A stretch of 64,000 nt of DNA from contig NZ_JBQKGW010000013.1 of NCBI RefSeq assembly GCF_052118625.1, forward strand, positions 22,808 to 86,807, written 5' to 3'. Every line of letters begins with the position of its first letter. Within the stretch, counting starts at the first letter, position 1. The DNA is from Porcincola sp945869225. Lineage in GTDB: Bacteria; Bacillota; Clostridia; Lachnospirales; Lachnospiraceae. Positions 48,261 through 59,100 of the stretch are shown here, one piece after another. A program made the position numbers and the translations under genes. The notes beneath the pieces are model-generated. The model was not told the origin of the DNA. It did not search any database and was given only the letters and a program-made list of their open reading frames with translations.

Positions 48261-51200
48261 ATGAAATTATTTGATAATGTCACGAGCATCGTACGTGACG
48301 ATATGGAAAAAACAATCAAGAAGAACAGCAAGGTCTCTATCGCTGCAGCCTGCTTTTCTATGTATGCTTACAATGAACTGAAAAAGCAGCTTGAAAGTGT
48401 TGATGAATTCCGCTTCATATTTACGTCGCCTACCTTTGTTACCGAGAAAGCAAAGAAACAAAAGCGGGAGTTTTATATTCCTCGTTTCAATAGGGAACAG
48501 AGTTTGTACGGCACAGAATTTGAAATTAAGCTCCGTAATGAGATGACGCAGAAGGCTATCGCAAAAGAATGCGCAGATTGGATCAGGAGAAAGGCTACCT
48601 TTAAATCCAATACCACCGGAGAAAACATGAGTGGATTCATGACCGTTGACGCAGGTGTGGAGAAAACGGCTTATATGCCATTGAACGGATTTACAACGGT
48701 GGATATTGGTTGTGATCGTGGCAATAACAGCTATAACATGGTCAACAGCTTGGATACACCATTTGCAATTCAGTATCTGCAACTCTTTGATACACTTTGG
48801 AATGATCGAGAAAAGCTGCAGGATGTCACTGATGTAGTCCTGGAAAACATTACGACAGCCTATAATGAGAATTCACCAGAGCTGATCTATTTCATTACTC
48901 TGTATAACGTCTTCAGTGAGTTCTTGGAAGATGTATCAGAAGATGTGCTGCCAAATGAGGCAACCGGTTTTAGAAACAGCAAAATCTGGAATAAGCTTTA
49001 CGATTTCCAGAAAGATGCAGCACTTGCCATTATTAATAAGCTCGAGAAGTATAATGGCTGCATTCTTGCCGACAGTGTTGGTCTCGGCAAAACGTTCACA
49101 GCACTTGCTGTCATTAAGTATTACGAAAACAGAAACAAGTCTGTTCTTGTGCTTTGTCCGAAGAAGCTGGCTGAGAACTGGAACACCTACAAGGGCAACT
49201 ATGTCAATAATCCAATTGCAGAGGATCGGCTGAATTACGATGTCTTATTTCATACTGATTTATCCCGCGACCACGGAAAATCCAATGGAATAGATCTCGA
49301 TCGGCTCAACTGGGGAAATTATGACCTTGTTGTCATAGATGAATCACATAATTTCAGAAATGGTGGAGAACTTTCCGGTGAGGATCAGAAAGAGAACCGT
49401 TATCTAAAACTTCTGAATAAGGTCGTTCGCACTGGTGTAAAAACAAAAGTCCTGATGCTGTCGGCAACGCCAGTAAATAACCGGTTCAATGATCTGAAGA
49501 ACCAGCTTGCTCTGGCATATGAAGGAACTCCGGAGCTTATGGATGAGAAGCTGAATACATCTAAGCCAATTGATGAAATTTTCCGTCAGGCTCAGACAGC
49601 ATTTAATGCCTGGAGCAAGCTCCCATCTGAAGAAAGAACGACAGATAATTTACTACGTCGATTGGATTTCGATTTTTTTGAAGTGCTGGATTCTGTTACG
49701 ATTGCGCGATCCAGAAAGCATATAGAGAAATATTACAATACTGAGAAAATTGGAAAGTTTCCGGAGCGTCGAAAACCAATTTCTCTTCGTCCCAGTCTTA
49801 CGGATCTACCCAGTGCAATCAATTATAACGAGATATATGAACAGCTTTCGCAACTACAACTGGAAATCTATACACCTTCCGCTTATATCTTTCCAAGCCG
49901 GATGCAGAAATACATAGATCTGACACACCACAAGGGAAATAATCTGACACAGTCTGGTCGTGAGGAAGGTATTCGCAGACTCATGAGTGTGAATCTGCTG
50001 AAAAGGCTGGAAAGCTCCGTATCATCGTTTCGGCTAACGCTGGAGCGTATCCGAAGTCTAATCATGGAGACCATAAATGGCATCACCCAGTATGAAAAGT
50101 ACGGTGAAGCCAACATCGACATGTACGAGGCAGATTCAAACGACTTCGATATGGAGGATCAGAACACCGATTATTTCTCTGTCGGCAAAAAGGTAAAGAT
50201 CGACCTTGCCGATATGGATTACAAGAGCTGGAAGGAAGTCCTGCAGAAAGATGCCGACACGCTTGAACTCCTGATTCTGATGATAGCAGATATCACACCG
50301 GAGCACGACACGAAGCTGCAGGAGCTGTATAAGCTCATCTCCCAGAAGATCGAGAATCCAATCAATCCAGGGAACAAGAAGGTGTTGATCTTCACAGCCT
50401 TCTCTGATACAGCGGAGTATCTTTATGACAATGTCAGCAAATTTGTTATGGATAAATATGGCCTGAATACGGGCATGATCAGCGGCACAGTTGACGGCAG
50501 AACGACGTTGAAGAACTTTAAAGGTACATTCAACAACATCCTGACCTGTTTCTCTCCGGTTTCCAAAGACCGGGATGTGCTGATGCCGGGGAGCAAGAAG
50601 GATATCGACATCCTGATTGCGACCGACTGTATCTCCGAAGGACAGAACCTGCAGGACTGCGATTACTGCGTGAACTACGACATTCATTGGGACCCGGTGC
50701 GCATCATTCAGCGGTTCGGACGAATCGACCGTATCGGCAGCCACAACGCGCAAATTCAGCTTGTAAACTTCTGGCCGGATCTGACGCTTGATGAATACAT
50801 TAATCTGAAAGCCCGCGTGGAAACGAGGATGAAGATTTCCGTTCTGACTTCCACCGGCGACGACAATCCGATCAGCCCGGAAGAGAAAGGCGACCTTGAA
50901 TACCGCCGCGAACAGCTGAAGAAGCTGCAGACAGAGGTCGTTGACTTGGAGGATATGTCTGGCGGCATTTCCATTATGGATCTGGGACTTAACGAGTTCC
51001 GGCTTGATCTTTTGGAATACATCAAGACGCATCCGAATCTCGACCGCATGCCGTTCGGGATGTACTCTGTGGCAAAGAAAACGGACGACCTCCCGGAGGG
51101 TGTGCTGTTTGTATTGAAGAATCGCAATAATGGTGTGAACATTGACAGCCTGAACCGCATTCACCCGTTCTACATGGTCTATATCAGTCTGGAGGGTGAA

Positions 51201-51494
51201 ATCGTCTGCGATTATCTGAATCCGAAGAAGCTGCTTGATGATATGAGGCTTCTTTGCCGTGGAAAAAGCGAACCGATTGCGGAGGTTTATACCCGTTTTA
51301 ACAAAGAAACTGATGATGGCAGGAATATGAGTGAAATGTCCGCGCTACTGTCCGATGCCATCAATTCAATCATAGATACCAAGGAGGAAAGCGACATCGA
51401 CAGCCTGTTTAAGAGCGGCGGCACGTCTGCGTTACTTTCGGAAGTAAAAGGCATCGACGACTTCGAGCTGGTGACCTTCCTCGTGGTAATGTAA
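48261..51494 (+). CDS. SNF2/DEAD-type helicase with N-terminal PLD-like domain (defence island)
   Basis: 1077 residues. Residues 1-215 resemble a degenerate phospholipase D-like domain (VSIAAACFSMYAYNELKKQL) without visible HKD motifs. Helicase core: LYDFQKDAALAIINKLEKY, Walker A ILADSVGLGKTFTALAVIKY (about 269-288), VIDESHNFRN (DESH at 360), motif III LMLSATPVNNRFNDLKNQLA, VLIFTAFSDTAEYLYDNV and motif VI IIQRFGRIDRIGSHNAQIQL (about 815). This is the SF2 arrangement of SNF2/RapA-like translocases. It is the first gene of a six-gene operon, eleven bases before a DUF4391 gene. Together with DUF4391 such helicases accompany type III restriction systems in other genomes (recall). Function is inferred as DNA translocation in defence. 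Confidence 0.85.
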   Translation: MKLFDNVTSIVRDDMEKTIKKNSKVSIAAACFSMYAYNELKKQLESVDEFRFIFTSPTFVTEKAKKQKREFYIPRFNREQSLYGTEFEIKLRNEMTQKAIAKECADWIRRKATFKSNTTGENMSGFMTVDAGVEKTAYMPLNGFTTVDIGCDRGNNSYNMVNSLDTPFAIQYLQLFDTLWNDREKLQDVTDVVLENITTAYNENSPELIYFITLYNVFSEFLEDVSEDVLPNEATGFRNSKIWNKLYDFQKDAALAIINKLEKYNGCILADSVGLGKTFTALAVIKYYENRNKSVLVLCPKKLAENWNTYKGNYVNNPIAEDRLNYDVLFHTDLSRDHGKSNGIDLDRLNWGNYDLVVIDESHNFRNGGELSGEDQKENRYLKLLNKVVRTGVKTKVLMLSATPVNNRFNDLKNQLALAYEGTPELMDEKLNTSKPIDEIFRQAQTAFNAWSKLPSEERTTDNLLRRLDFDFFEVLDSVTIARSRKHIEKYYNTEKIGKFPERRKPISLRPSLTDLPSAINYNEIYEQLSQLQLEIYTPSAYIFPSRMQKYIDLTHHKGNNLTQSGREEGIRRLMSVNLLKRLESSVSSFRLTLERIRSLIMETINGITQYEKYGEANIDMYEADSNDFDMEDQNTDYFSVGKKVKIDLADMDYKSWKEVLQKDADTLELLILMIADITPEHDTKLQELYKLISQKIENPINPGNKKVLIFTAFSDTAEYLYDNVSKFVMDKYGLNTGMISGTVDGRTTLKNFKGTFNNILTCFSPVSKDRDVLMPGSKKDIDILIATDCISEGQNLQDCDYCVNYDIHWDPVRIIQRFGRIDRIGSHNAQIQLVNFWPDLTLDEYINLKARVETRMKISVLTSTGDDNPISPEEKGDLEYRREQLKKLQTEVVDLEDMSGGISIMDLGLNEFRLDLLEYIKTHPNLDRMPFGMYSVAKKTDDLPEGVLFVLKNRNNGVNIDSLNRIHPFYMVYISLEGEIVCDYLNPKKLLDDMRLLCRGKSEPIAEVYTRFNKETDDGRNMSEMSALLSDAINSIIDTKEESDIDSLFKSGGTSALLSEVKGIDDFELVTFLVVM

Positions 51495-51505
51495 AGGAGG
51501 ATCCT

Positions 51506-52159
51506 ATGCTGGGACTGCCAAAATCAACAGAATTCAATAAGCGAATCCCAAAACAGAAGTTTTACGATAACCTGACAGTCAGCCCCGCCCTGAAACGTAG
51601 CTTTGTCGATCAGATACGGATCATCTACTGGATGAACAAGATCGCACCATCAACCGTCAATCTAGCGGCAGGAAAAGCCGTAACAGAGATTGAGGTGTTC
51701 CTGATCCGCCTGAACCAGGACACGCTTGACGAGAATGTGCTGAAGCAGATCGACCGGGAGATACCGTATCATATCCTGTTTGTACTGGAGTATGACGGAA
51801 AATATAAAGCAGTGATTGGATACAAGGAGGCCTCGGGTAGCGGTAAAGCTGCATTCAAAGTCGACCGATACTATCAAACAGCCTGGATGAATGAGGAAGA
51901 ACTTCCAGTACATCTTGAAGGACTATCTATAGATGCTGTTTATGAGAATTTCGTCCGACAAGTGGCTGGAGACATGTTAATGCCTGGTGAGCCGCAGGAA
52001 TCGTTGAAAAAATCTGTTGAACGAAATGACTGCATGGAAGATTTGAAGAAACAGATTGACAAGCTACAGGCAAAGATCCGCAAAGAAAAACAGCTGAACC
52101 GGCAGATGGAGATGAATACAGAACTGAAGAAATTAAGGAGAAAACTGGAGGACTTGTAA
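51506..52159 (+). CDS. DUF4391 domain-containing protein
   Basis: 217 residues with AAAGGAGG. LGLPKSTEFNKRIPKQKFYD, then VDQIRIIYWMNKIAPSTVNL and TEIEVFLIRLNQDTLDENVL match DUF4391. YHILFVLEYDGKYKAVIGYK is a conserved central strand. A C-terminal coiled coil follows (LKKQIDKLQAKIRKEKQLNR). The family is uncharacterised but is regularly encoded beside helicase and type III R-M genes, so it may be an assembly or adaptor subunit. Tightly coupled on both sides (11 and 3 bases). Confidence 0.83.
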   Translation: MLGLPKSTEFNKRIPKQKFYDNLTVSPALKRSFVDQIRIIYWMNKIAPSTVNLAAGKAVTEIEVFLIRLNQDTLDENVLKQIDREIPYHILFVLEYDGKYKAVIGYKEASGSGKAAFKVDRYYQTAWMNEEELPVHLEGLSIDAVYENFVRQVAGDMLMPGEPQESLKKSVERNDCMEDLKKQIDKLQAKIRKEKQLNRQMEMNTELKKLRRKLEDL

Positions 52160-52162
52160 TAG

Positions 52163-53026
52163 ATGAGTGTGGATCAATATCAGAGAAGTGTAAATTCACT
52201 TGATAAGGATATTGCGGAGCTGGAGAAGAAAAAAGCATCTGCAGATAAAAAGGCTGCAGACGAAGAATCAAAGGCAAACGGGGTTAACTGGTCGAGAAAT
52301 GCTTCGGAGTCAACTATAAAAAGCAAGATGCGCCAGATTGAATCACATAAGAAAGCGGCCGCAAAGGCTCGGGCAGACAGTGCCGAGCTACAGAAGAAAA
52401 TTGCTGATAAGCGAAAGAAAAGAAATGACTCGTATATTCGCTTACAGAAGGAACAACAGATCGAACAGAAAAAGCAGGATAAAGTGGTAAAGAGCATGCG
52501 TCAAGCGTATGAAGACAGGATTGCGGAGCTCGAAAGAATAAGTAAACCGATTGTACAGCCTGCCAATTTCTATGATAGACAACCAGAGCCTGAGTATGAT
52601 GTCTTCATATCACATGCGTGGGAGGATAAAGCCAATTTTGTAGACGAGCTTGCCACTGAGCTACGTAAAGCTGGTTTCAAGGTTTGGTACGACACGGATA
52701 GAATTAAGTGGGGTGACTCGATGCGACAGAAAATTGATGAAGGACTCAGCCACTCCAAGTTCGGCATCGTTGTTCTTTCACCGAATTATATCGCGCCGGG
52801 TAAATATTGGACAAAAGCGGAACTTGATGCCCTTTTTTCGTTGGAGAGCATAAATGGTAAGATGCTTCTTCCTATCTGGCACAATCTTACAAAGCAGGAT
52901 GTTATGAATTTCAGCCCTATAATTGCCAATAGGAAAGCAATGACCACTGCGACTATGACTGCAAAGGACATCGCGGGGGAGCTAGCATTACTCAAGCAGG
53001 ATGAGAACACGACGGAGGTACTTTAA
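52163..53026 (+). CDS. Coiled-coil TIR-domain protein
   Basis: 287 residues; start ATG 52163, three bases after DUF4391. Residues 1-135 are a Lys/Glu/Ala-rich coiled coil (LDKDIAELEKKKASADKKAA, then QKEQQIEQKKQDKVVKSMRQ). Residues 143-280 are a TIR domain: YDVFISHAWEDKANFVDELA, the BB-loop region KAGFKVWYDTDRIKWGDSMR, GLSHSKFGIVVLSPNYI and WTKAELDALFSLE, in which Glu220 is at the place of the NADase catalytic glutamate. Bacterial TIR proteins are typically NAD-degrading or signalling effectors in defence. Its position inside a type III R-M operon suggests a coupled abortive-infection branch. Confidence 0.88.
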   Translation: MSVDQYQRSVNSLDKDIAELEKKKASADKKAADEESKANGVNWSRNASESTIKSKMRQIESHKKAAAKARADSAELQKKIADKRKKRNDSYIRLQKEQQIEQKKQDKVVKSMRQAYEDRIAELERISKPIVQPANFYDRQPEPEYDVFISHAWEDKANFVDELATELRKAGFKVWYDTDRIKWGDSMRQKIDEGLSHSKFGIVVLSPNYIAPGKYWTKAELDALFSLESINGKMLLPIWHNLTKQDVMNFSPIIANRKAMTTATMTAKDIAGELALLKQDENTTEVL

Positions 53027-53028
53027 AT

Positions 53029-55038
53029 ATGGATAAAATGAGAATGGAATCCGAGAACATACAACAGGACAACGTCAAGAAGGTTGAGGTACTCTTTCCC
53101 AACTGCGTAACAGAGACACGAGGAGAGGACGGGAAGCTACATAAAGCAGTTAATTTTGATCTACTTCGGCAGATGCTATCTGGTTCTATAACTGAGGGTG
53201 ACGAGGCATATGAGTTTACATGGGTTGGAAAAAAAGCGTCTATTGTCGAAGCTAACAAACCAATTCGCAAGACTCTGCGTCCGTGTAAGGAAGAAAGCGT
53301 CCACTGGGACACCACAGAGAATCTTTATATTGAAGGGGATAATCTCGATGTCCTCAAGCTTTTACAGGAAAGCTATCTTGGCAAAGTTAAGATGATCTAT
53401 ATCGACCCGCCCTACAATACAGGTAATGACTTCATATATAATGATGATTTCAAAATGTCGGGTGAAGAATATGCGGATGAAATTGGTACGATAAATAAAG
53501 ATGGGAATCGTTTATTTAAGAATACAGACTCGAACGGCCGTTTTCATTCGGATTGGTGTTCGATGATTTACTCACGACTGTTAGTGGCTCGGAATTTCCT
53601 TACATCCGATGGCGTTATCTTTATTTCAATCGATGAGAATGAAAGCGGAACACTCAAATTAATATGTGATGAAGTATTTGGAGAGTCAAATTTTATCGCT
53701 CAGTTAGTATGGAGTGCCGGAAGAAAAAATGATTCAAAATACATATCTGTCTCGCATGAGTATATCTTTTGCTATTTTAAAGATGCTCAGTTCATAAAAG
53801 ATCACAATATCGTTTGGCGCGAAAAAAAGGAAGGCCTAAATGACATATATACTGAATTTGATTCACTTAAAAAACTCTATGGCACAGATTACGCGAAAAT
53901 TGAAAATGAATTAAGGAGTTGGTATAAAAACCTTCCGGATAGTTCACCAGCCAAAGAGCATGCACATTATAACAAAGTAGATGAAAAAGGAATTTATTTT
54001 TCAGCTGATATTTCATGGCCAGGTGGGGGCGGCCCCAAATATAACCTCTTACATCCAGTAACCGGTAAGCCGGTTAAAATTCCATCTCGGGGCTGGTTGA
54101 CAAACGAAAAAACTATGCACGAGTGGATCGAAGAAGACAGAGTCGATTTCGGAAAAGACGAAACATATGTTCCGACGTTAAAGTCGTATTTGAAAGATAA
54201 AGAGTATGCGGTTCCTTATAGTGTTTTTTATAAAGATGGGCGTGCCTCGTCTAAACGTTTGGCAACACTAATGGGAGATAAAGTTTTCGAGAATCCAAAG
54301 GATGAAGAAATAATTCAAAGGTTAATTGAGATGTGTGGTACTGATGACGGAGATATTGTCATGGACTTCTTTTCAGGGTCCGCAACAACAGCGCATGCTG
54401 TATTTCTGGCAAATCTCCATCAAAATAAGAGACGCAAGTTTATTCTCGTACAATTACCGGAAACTATTGATCCATCGAAGTCGACCGCAGAGCGCAGTAA
54501 AAAGGTTGCAAAAAATGCAATAGCATTACTTGATAGCATAGATAAGCCTCATAATATTTGTGAGATTGGCAAGGAACGCATTCGCCGTGCTGCGAAGAAG
54601 CTCCACGAGGATAATCCCGACGCAACGTTTGACGACGGTTTTCGTGTCCTGAAGCTAGACGATACAAACATGAAAGATGTTTACTATGCAGCAGAAGACT
54701 ATACTCAAGATCTGGTTTCTATGCTTGAGTCTAACGTGAAGCCTGATCGAACTGATCTTGATCTTTTATTTGGATGCCTGCTTGATTGGGGACTTCCGTT
54801 GTCGCTTCCATATACTTCGGAAACAATTGACGGCTGCATGGTGCATACCTATAACGACGGGGATCTGATTGCATGCTTTGACGAAAAGATTCCCGAATCG
54901 GTGGTGAAAGAAATTGCCAGGAGGAAGCCACTTCGTGCTGTGTTCCGTGACTCCAGTTTTTCCAGCAGTCCGGAGAAAATTAATGTTGGAGAAATTTTTA
55001 AACTGCTGGCGCCTGATACCAGAGTGAAAGTGATTTAA
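53029..55038 (+). CDS. mod: Type III restriction-modification system methyltransferase (Mod)
   Basis: 669 residues; two bases after the TIR gene. Beta-class N6-adenine methylase: NLYIEGDNLDVLKLLQESYL, catalytic motif IV MIYIDPPYNTGNDFIYNDDF (DPPY at about 126), target-recognition region in the middle (270-410, A+T-rich and with VRTD-like variable sequence) and motif I DFFSGSATTAHAVFLANLHQ (about 446-465), near the end of the catalytic domain. The C-terminal DDGFRVLKLDDTNMKDVYYA is typical of Mod. It methylates one strand of an asymmetric site and guides the Res subunit. The recognition sequence cannot be predicted. Confidence 0.93.
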   Translation: MDKMRMESENIQQDNVKKVEVLFPNCVTETRGEDGKLHKAVNFDLLRQMLSGSITEGDEAYEFTWVGKKASIVEANKPIRKTLRPCKEESVHWDTTENLYIEGDNLDVLKLLQESYLGKVKMIYIDPPYNTGNDFIYNDDFKMSGEEYADEIGTINKDGNRLFKNTDSNGRFHSDWCSMIYSRLLVARNFLTSDGVIFISIDENESGTLKLICDEVFGESNFIAQLVWSAGRKNDSKYISVSHEYIFCYFKDAQFIKDHNIVWREKKEGLNDIYTEFDSLKKLYGTDYAKIENELRSWYKNLPDSSPAKEHAHYNKVDEKGIYFSADISWPGGGGPKYNLLHPVTGKPVKIPSRGWLTNEKTMHEWIEEDRVDFGKDETYVPTLKSYLKDKEYAVPYSVFYKDGRASSKRLATLMGDKVFENPKDEEIIQRLIEMCGTDDGDIVMDFFSGSATTAHAVFLANLHQNKRRKFILVQLPETIDPSKSTAERSKKVAKNAIALLDSIDKPHNICEIGKERIRRAAKKLHEDNPDATFDDGFRVLKLDDTNMKDVYYAAEDYTQDLVSMLESNVKPDRTDLDLLFGCLLDWGLPLSLPYTSETIDGCMVHTYNDGDLIACFDEKIPESVVKEIARRKPLRAVFRDSSFSSSPEKINVGEIFKLLAPDTRVKVI

Positions 55039-55051
55039 GGAGGAATTTGTC

Positions 55052-56113
55052 ATGAAAGAAAGTGAGGATAAATTCTTCCGGGAAATATCGGATATTCTTG
55101 GACATGCGAGGGATCGGGCGGGTAAAGCGATCAATCTCGTCATGGTCTATTCTTATTTTGAGGTTGGAAAGCGAATTGCAGAAGAAGAACAGAATGGGGA
55201 CGTTCGTGCTAAATATGGCATCCATTTAATACAAGATCTTTCTGACTATCTAACGCATCACGTTGGTAATGGTTTTTCTGTCACCAATTTAAAGCAAATG
55301 CGCCAATTTTACCTTACCTATGCGCAGGACCAGATTGGTCAGACACTGTCTGACCAATTCAAGGATCTCCCTGCAGTGAGTACAGGACGGAAGTTTGTAC
55401 TTAGCTGGTCGCATTATCTGAAGCTGATGAGAATTGACGATGTGAATGAACGTCACTTCTATGAAATTGAGGCTGCTAAAAACAACTGGAGCTTGCGCGA
55501 GCTGAACCGGCAGTACGACAGTGGCTTGTATGAGAGACTAGCGCTAAGCACAGACATAGAAGGAATGCGCAAACTGGCAGAAAAAGGTCAGATAATCGAA
55601 AGATCGTCGGATGCAGTTAAGGATCCATATGTGCTTGAATTTTTAGGGATGGAAGAAAAGGCGTCCTATTCTGAAAGTGATCTGGAATCGCATTTAATTG
55701 ATAATCTGCAGAAATTTCTACTTGAACTCGGTGCTGGTTATACGTTTGTTGCACGCCAGAAGCGGTTCACATTTCATGAAGACCATTTCCGAGTAGATCT
55801 GGTTTTTTACAATCGCTTGATGCAATGCTTTGTGCTTTTTGATCTTAAGATTGGGAAACTGAAACATCAGGATCTTGGTCAGATGCAAATGTATGTAAAC
55901 TATTATGACCGCTATGAAAAGCAAGATTATGAAAATCCAACAATCGGGGTCTTACTCTGTCAGGACAAAGATGATGCGATGGTGGATCTAACGTTGCCGG
56001 AAGATTCCAACATTTATGCATCAAAATATCAGCTCTATCTTCCCGATAAGGAACAACTAAAGAAAAAGCTGCAGCAATGGACAAAAGAACTGGAGGGAGG
56101 CGAAAACGAATGA
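55052..56113 (+). CDS. DUF1016 (YhcG-type) PD-(D/E)XK nuclease
   Basis: 353 residues; GGAGG site. N-terminal DUF1016 domain: ARDRAGKAINLVMVYSYFEV, GKRIAEEEQNGDVRAKYG, LSDYLTHHVGNGFSVTNLKQ and the WSHYLKLMRIDD region. C-terminal nuclease fold with the PD-(D/E)XK residues: Asp249 in FRVDLVFYNR and Asp264-x-Lys266 in FVLFDLKIGKL, then DLGQMQMYVNYYDRYEK. YhcG-family nucleases are found beside restriction systems and are implicated in defence and DNA processing. It sits between mod and res, an unusual place for an additional nuclease. It overlaps res by four bases. Confidence 0.88.
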   Translation: MKESEDKFFREISDILGHARDRAGKAINLVMVYSYFEVGKRIAEEEQNGDVRAKYGIHLIQDLSDYLTHHVGNGFSVTNLKQMRQFYLTYAQDQIGQTLSDQFKDLPAVSTGRKFVLSWSHYLKLMRIDDVNERHFYEIEAAKNNWSLRELNRQYDSGLYERLALSTDIEGMRKLAEKGQIIERSSDAVKDPYVLEFLGMEEKASYSESDLESHLIDNLQKFLLELGAGYTFVARQKRFTFHEDHFRVDLVFYNRLMQCFVLFDLKIGKLKHQDLGQMQMYVNYYDRYEKQDYENPTIGVLLCQDKDDAMVDLTLPEDSNIYASKYQLYLPDKEQLKKKLQQWTKELEGGENE

Positions 56114-59100
56114 AACTGCAATTTAAGCATCAGAAATTTCAGGCTGATGCCGCAAAAGCCGTCGTAGACGTCTTCGCTGGTCAGCCTTACCTGACACCAA
56201 CCTATATGATAGATCGAGGTGTTGCGAGAGATCGTTATGGAATGTCAGGCTATACAACAGAGTTCGGAAATGAAGAAGACTTTACAGGATGGTCAAATGC
56301 TAGAATTGTTCCAGAGCTCTCTGAAAAACAGATTCTTGAACATATTCAGAAGATTCAGCGAAATAATCAGATTGAGCCGTCAAAGAGTCTTGAGGGAAAG
56401 TATAACCTAACGGTAGAAATGGAGACCGGAGTCGGAAAAACCTACACTTATATCAAGACGATGTATGAGCTAAATAAAGCATACGGATGGACAAAGTATA
56501 TTGTGGTTGTGCCAAGTATTGCGATCCGCGAGGGCGTTTATAAATCATTTCAGGTGACACAGGATCATTTTGCGGAAGAATATGGAAAGAAGATTCGATT
56601 TTTTATTTACAATTCTGCACAGCTAACAGAGATTGATCGCTTTGCATCAGACAGTTCTATTAATGTGATGATCATCAATGTGCAAGCATTTAACAAATCT
56701 GTTGATGCAAATGAGAAGCTGGAGAGCGGCAAGAGAGCTGATAAGAATGCAGCTGTTATATTTAGAAAACTGGATAGTTTTCGCTCTCGCCGACCTATTG
56801 ACATTCTGGCAAAGACAAATCCAATAGTGATTATTGATGAACCGCAATCTGTTGAGGGACCTGCTTCTAAACGAAACCTGAAGTTGTTTAATCCTCTATT
56901 GACATTGCGTTATTCTGCTACGCCTAAAGAAATGTATAACCTAATCTATCGCCTTGATGCGATGGATGCCTATAACAAGAAACTTGTCAAAAAGATTTCG
57001 GTTAAGGGTATTACAGAAAGCGGAACAACCGCAACTACGAGCTTTGTATATCTGGAAGGTCTGAATCTTTCAAAGTCCGCGCCTACGGCAACAATCCAAT
57101 TTGACTGCATGGGAAAAACTGGAATCCGTCCAGTCAGCCGTACCGTAACAGAAGGCTACAATCTTTTTGATAATTCTGGAGAACTGCCGGAGTATCGTGA
57201 AGGATATGTGGTAGTGCACATTGATGGGCGCGATGATTCTGTTGAATTCAAGAATGGAATCAAGCTGTTTGCAGGTGATGTGATCGGTAAAGTGGATGAA
57301 AATCAGCTACGCCGGATTCAGATACGGGAAACTATTCTTTCTCATATTCAAAAGGAACGCGAGCTGTTCGATAAGGGCATTAAGGTATTGTCTTTGTTCT
57401 TTATTGATGAGGTGGATCATTACCGAATTTATGACAAAAATGGTCAGCCGCAGAATGGCATCTTTGCTGAAATGTTCGAACAGGAATACAAGGATGTCGT
57501 AAGACATCTGCAACGTGAGATCGGTGATGAAGAGTATATGCGGTATCTGGAAGCTATTCCAGTAGAGAAAACACATGCCGGATACTTTTCTATCGACAAG
57601 AAAGGCCATATGATCGACAGCAAGGTCGGCAGGAAGGAAACAACCTCTGATGATATCGATGCATACGATCTGATTATGAAGAACAAGGAGCTTCTTTTGG
57701 ATCAGGATCCCAAGCGGTCTCCAGTGCGATTCATATTCTCACATTCTGCACTGCGAGAAGGATGGGATAATCCGAACGTTTTCCAGATTTGCACATTGAA
57801 GTCCTCTTCAAGTGAGATTAGAAAACGTCAGGAAGTTGGACGTGGTATGCGTCTGTGTGTCAATCAGGACGGAGAACGCCAGGATGCAGCCGTGCTTGGG
57901 AATGATGTGCAAAATATCAATGTGCTGACCATTATTGCAAGTGAAAGCTATGAAAGTTTTGCCAAAAGACTGCAATCAGAGATTGCAGAAGACATCGCGG
58001 ATCGGCCTCGCGCTGTCACTATGGAGCTATTCCTGAACAAAGTGATTACAGATGCGCGTGGCAACGAGATGGTTATCGACCAAGATACAGCTTCAGCGAT
58101 CATGTATGACATGACAGTTAACAGATATGTAGACCGCAAAGGCTGCCTGACAGATAAATACTATGAAGACAAAGCTAACGGTGGGCTGAAAATAACAGAG
58201 GAAGTCAAAGGATGTGAAGAATCTGTCATTCAGATCATTGATTCGATTTATGATCCGAAGGCAATGGCACCGGAGAACGCCCGAAGCAATAATGTGGAGC
58301 TTCATGTAGATGAGGAGAAGTTGAACAGCAAGGAGTTCAAAGCCCTCTGGTCCCGAATTAATTCAAAATCTGTCTATGTAGTGGATTTTGATACGGATGA
58401 ACTGGTTCGCAAGTCAATTGCTTCTCTTGATTCTAAACTTCATGTAGCAAAGATTTATTTTAAAGTTGAGTCTGGATCAATGGGTGAAATTAAGTCCAGG
58501 GAGCAGTTACAGTCCGGACAGGCATTTGTAAAAGAAGAAACAGCTACCTTTAATGCCAAACACGCCATTGTAGCCAGTAAAAATGTTACTTACGATCTTG
58601 TTGGTAGAATTGTGGATTCCACAGGCTTGACACGAAAGGCTGTCATCCAAATTTTGACTGGCATTCATAAACCTACATTTGATCAGTTCAAGTATAATCC
58701 GGAGGAATTTATTCTGAAGGCATCACAACTGATCAATGACGAGAAAGCAACGGCAATCATTGAACACATCACTTACAATGTGATGGATGATCATTACGGA
58801 ACGGATGTTTTCACAGAGCCGACGATTAAAGGAAAGCTCGGTACAAATGCCATGAAAGCTAAGAAACATCTGTATGATCATATTGTTTATGATTCTACAA
58901 ATGAGCGTGATTTCGCAACAGAATTGGATGCCAGCAAAGATGTTGCGGTGTACGTAAAACTTCCGGACGGATTTTATATTTCCACTCCGGTTGGTCATTA
59001 TAATCCAGACTGGGCCATTGCATTCTATGAAGGCTCGGTCAAGCATATATACTTCGTCGCCGAGACGAAGGGATCCATGTCGTCTATGCAACTCCGGTTG

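Noticed and set aside
50136..51164. 342-codon minus-strand frame inside the helicase gene
   Set aside because: The sense strand has conserved helicase motifs throughout; the antisense frame has none.
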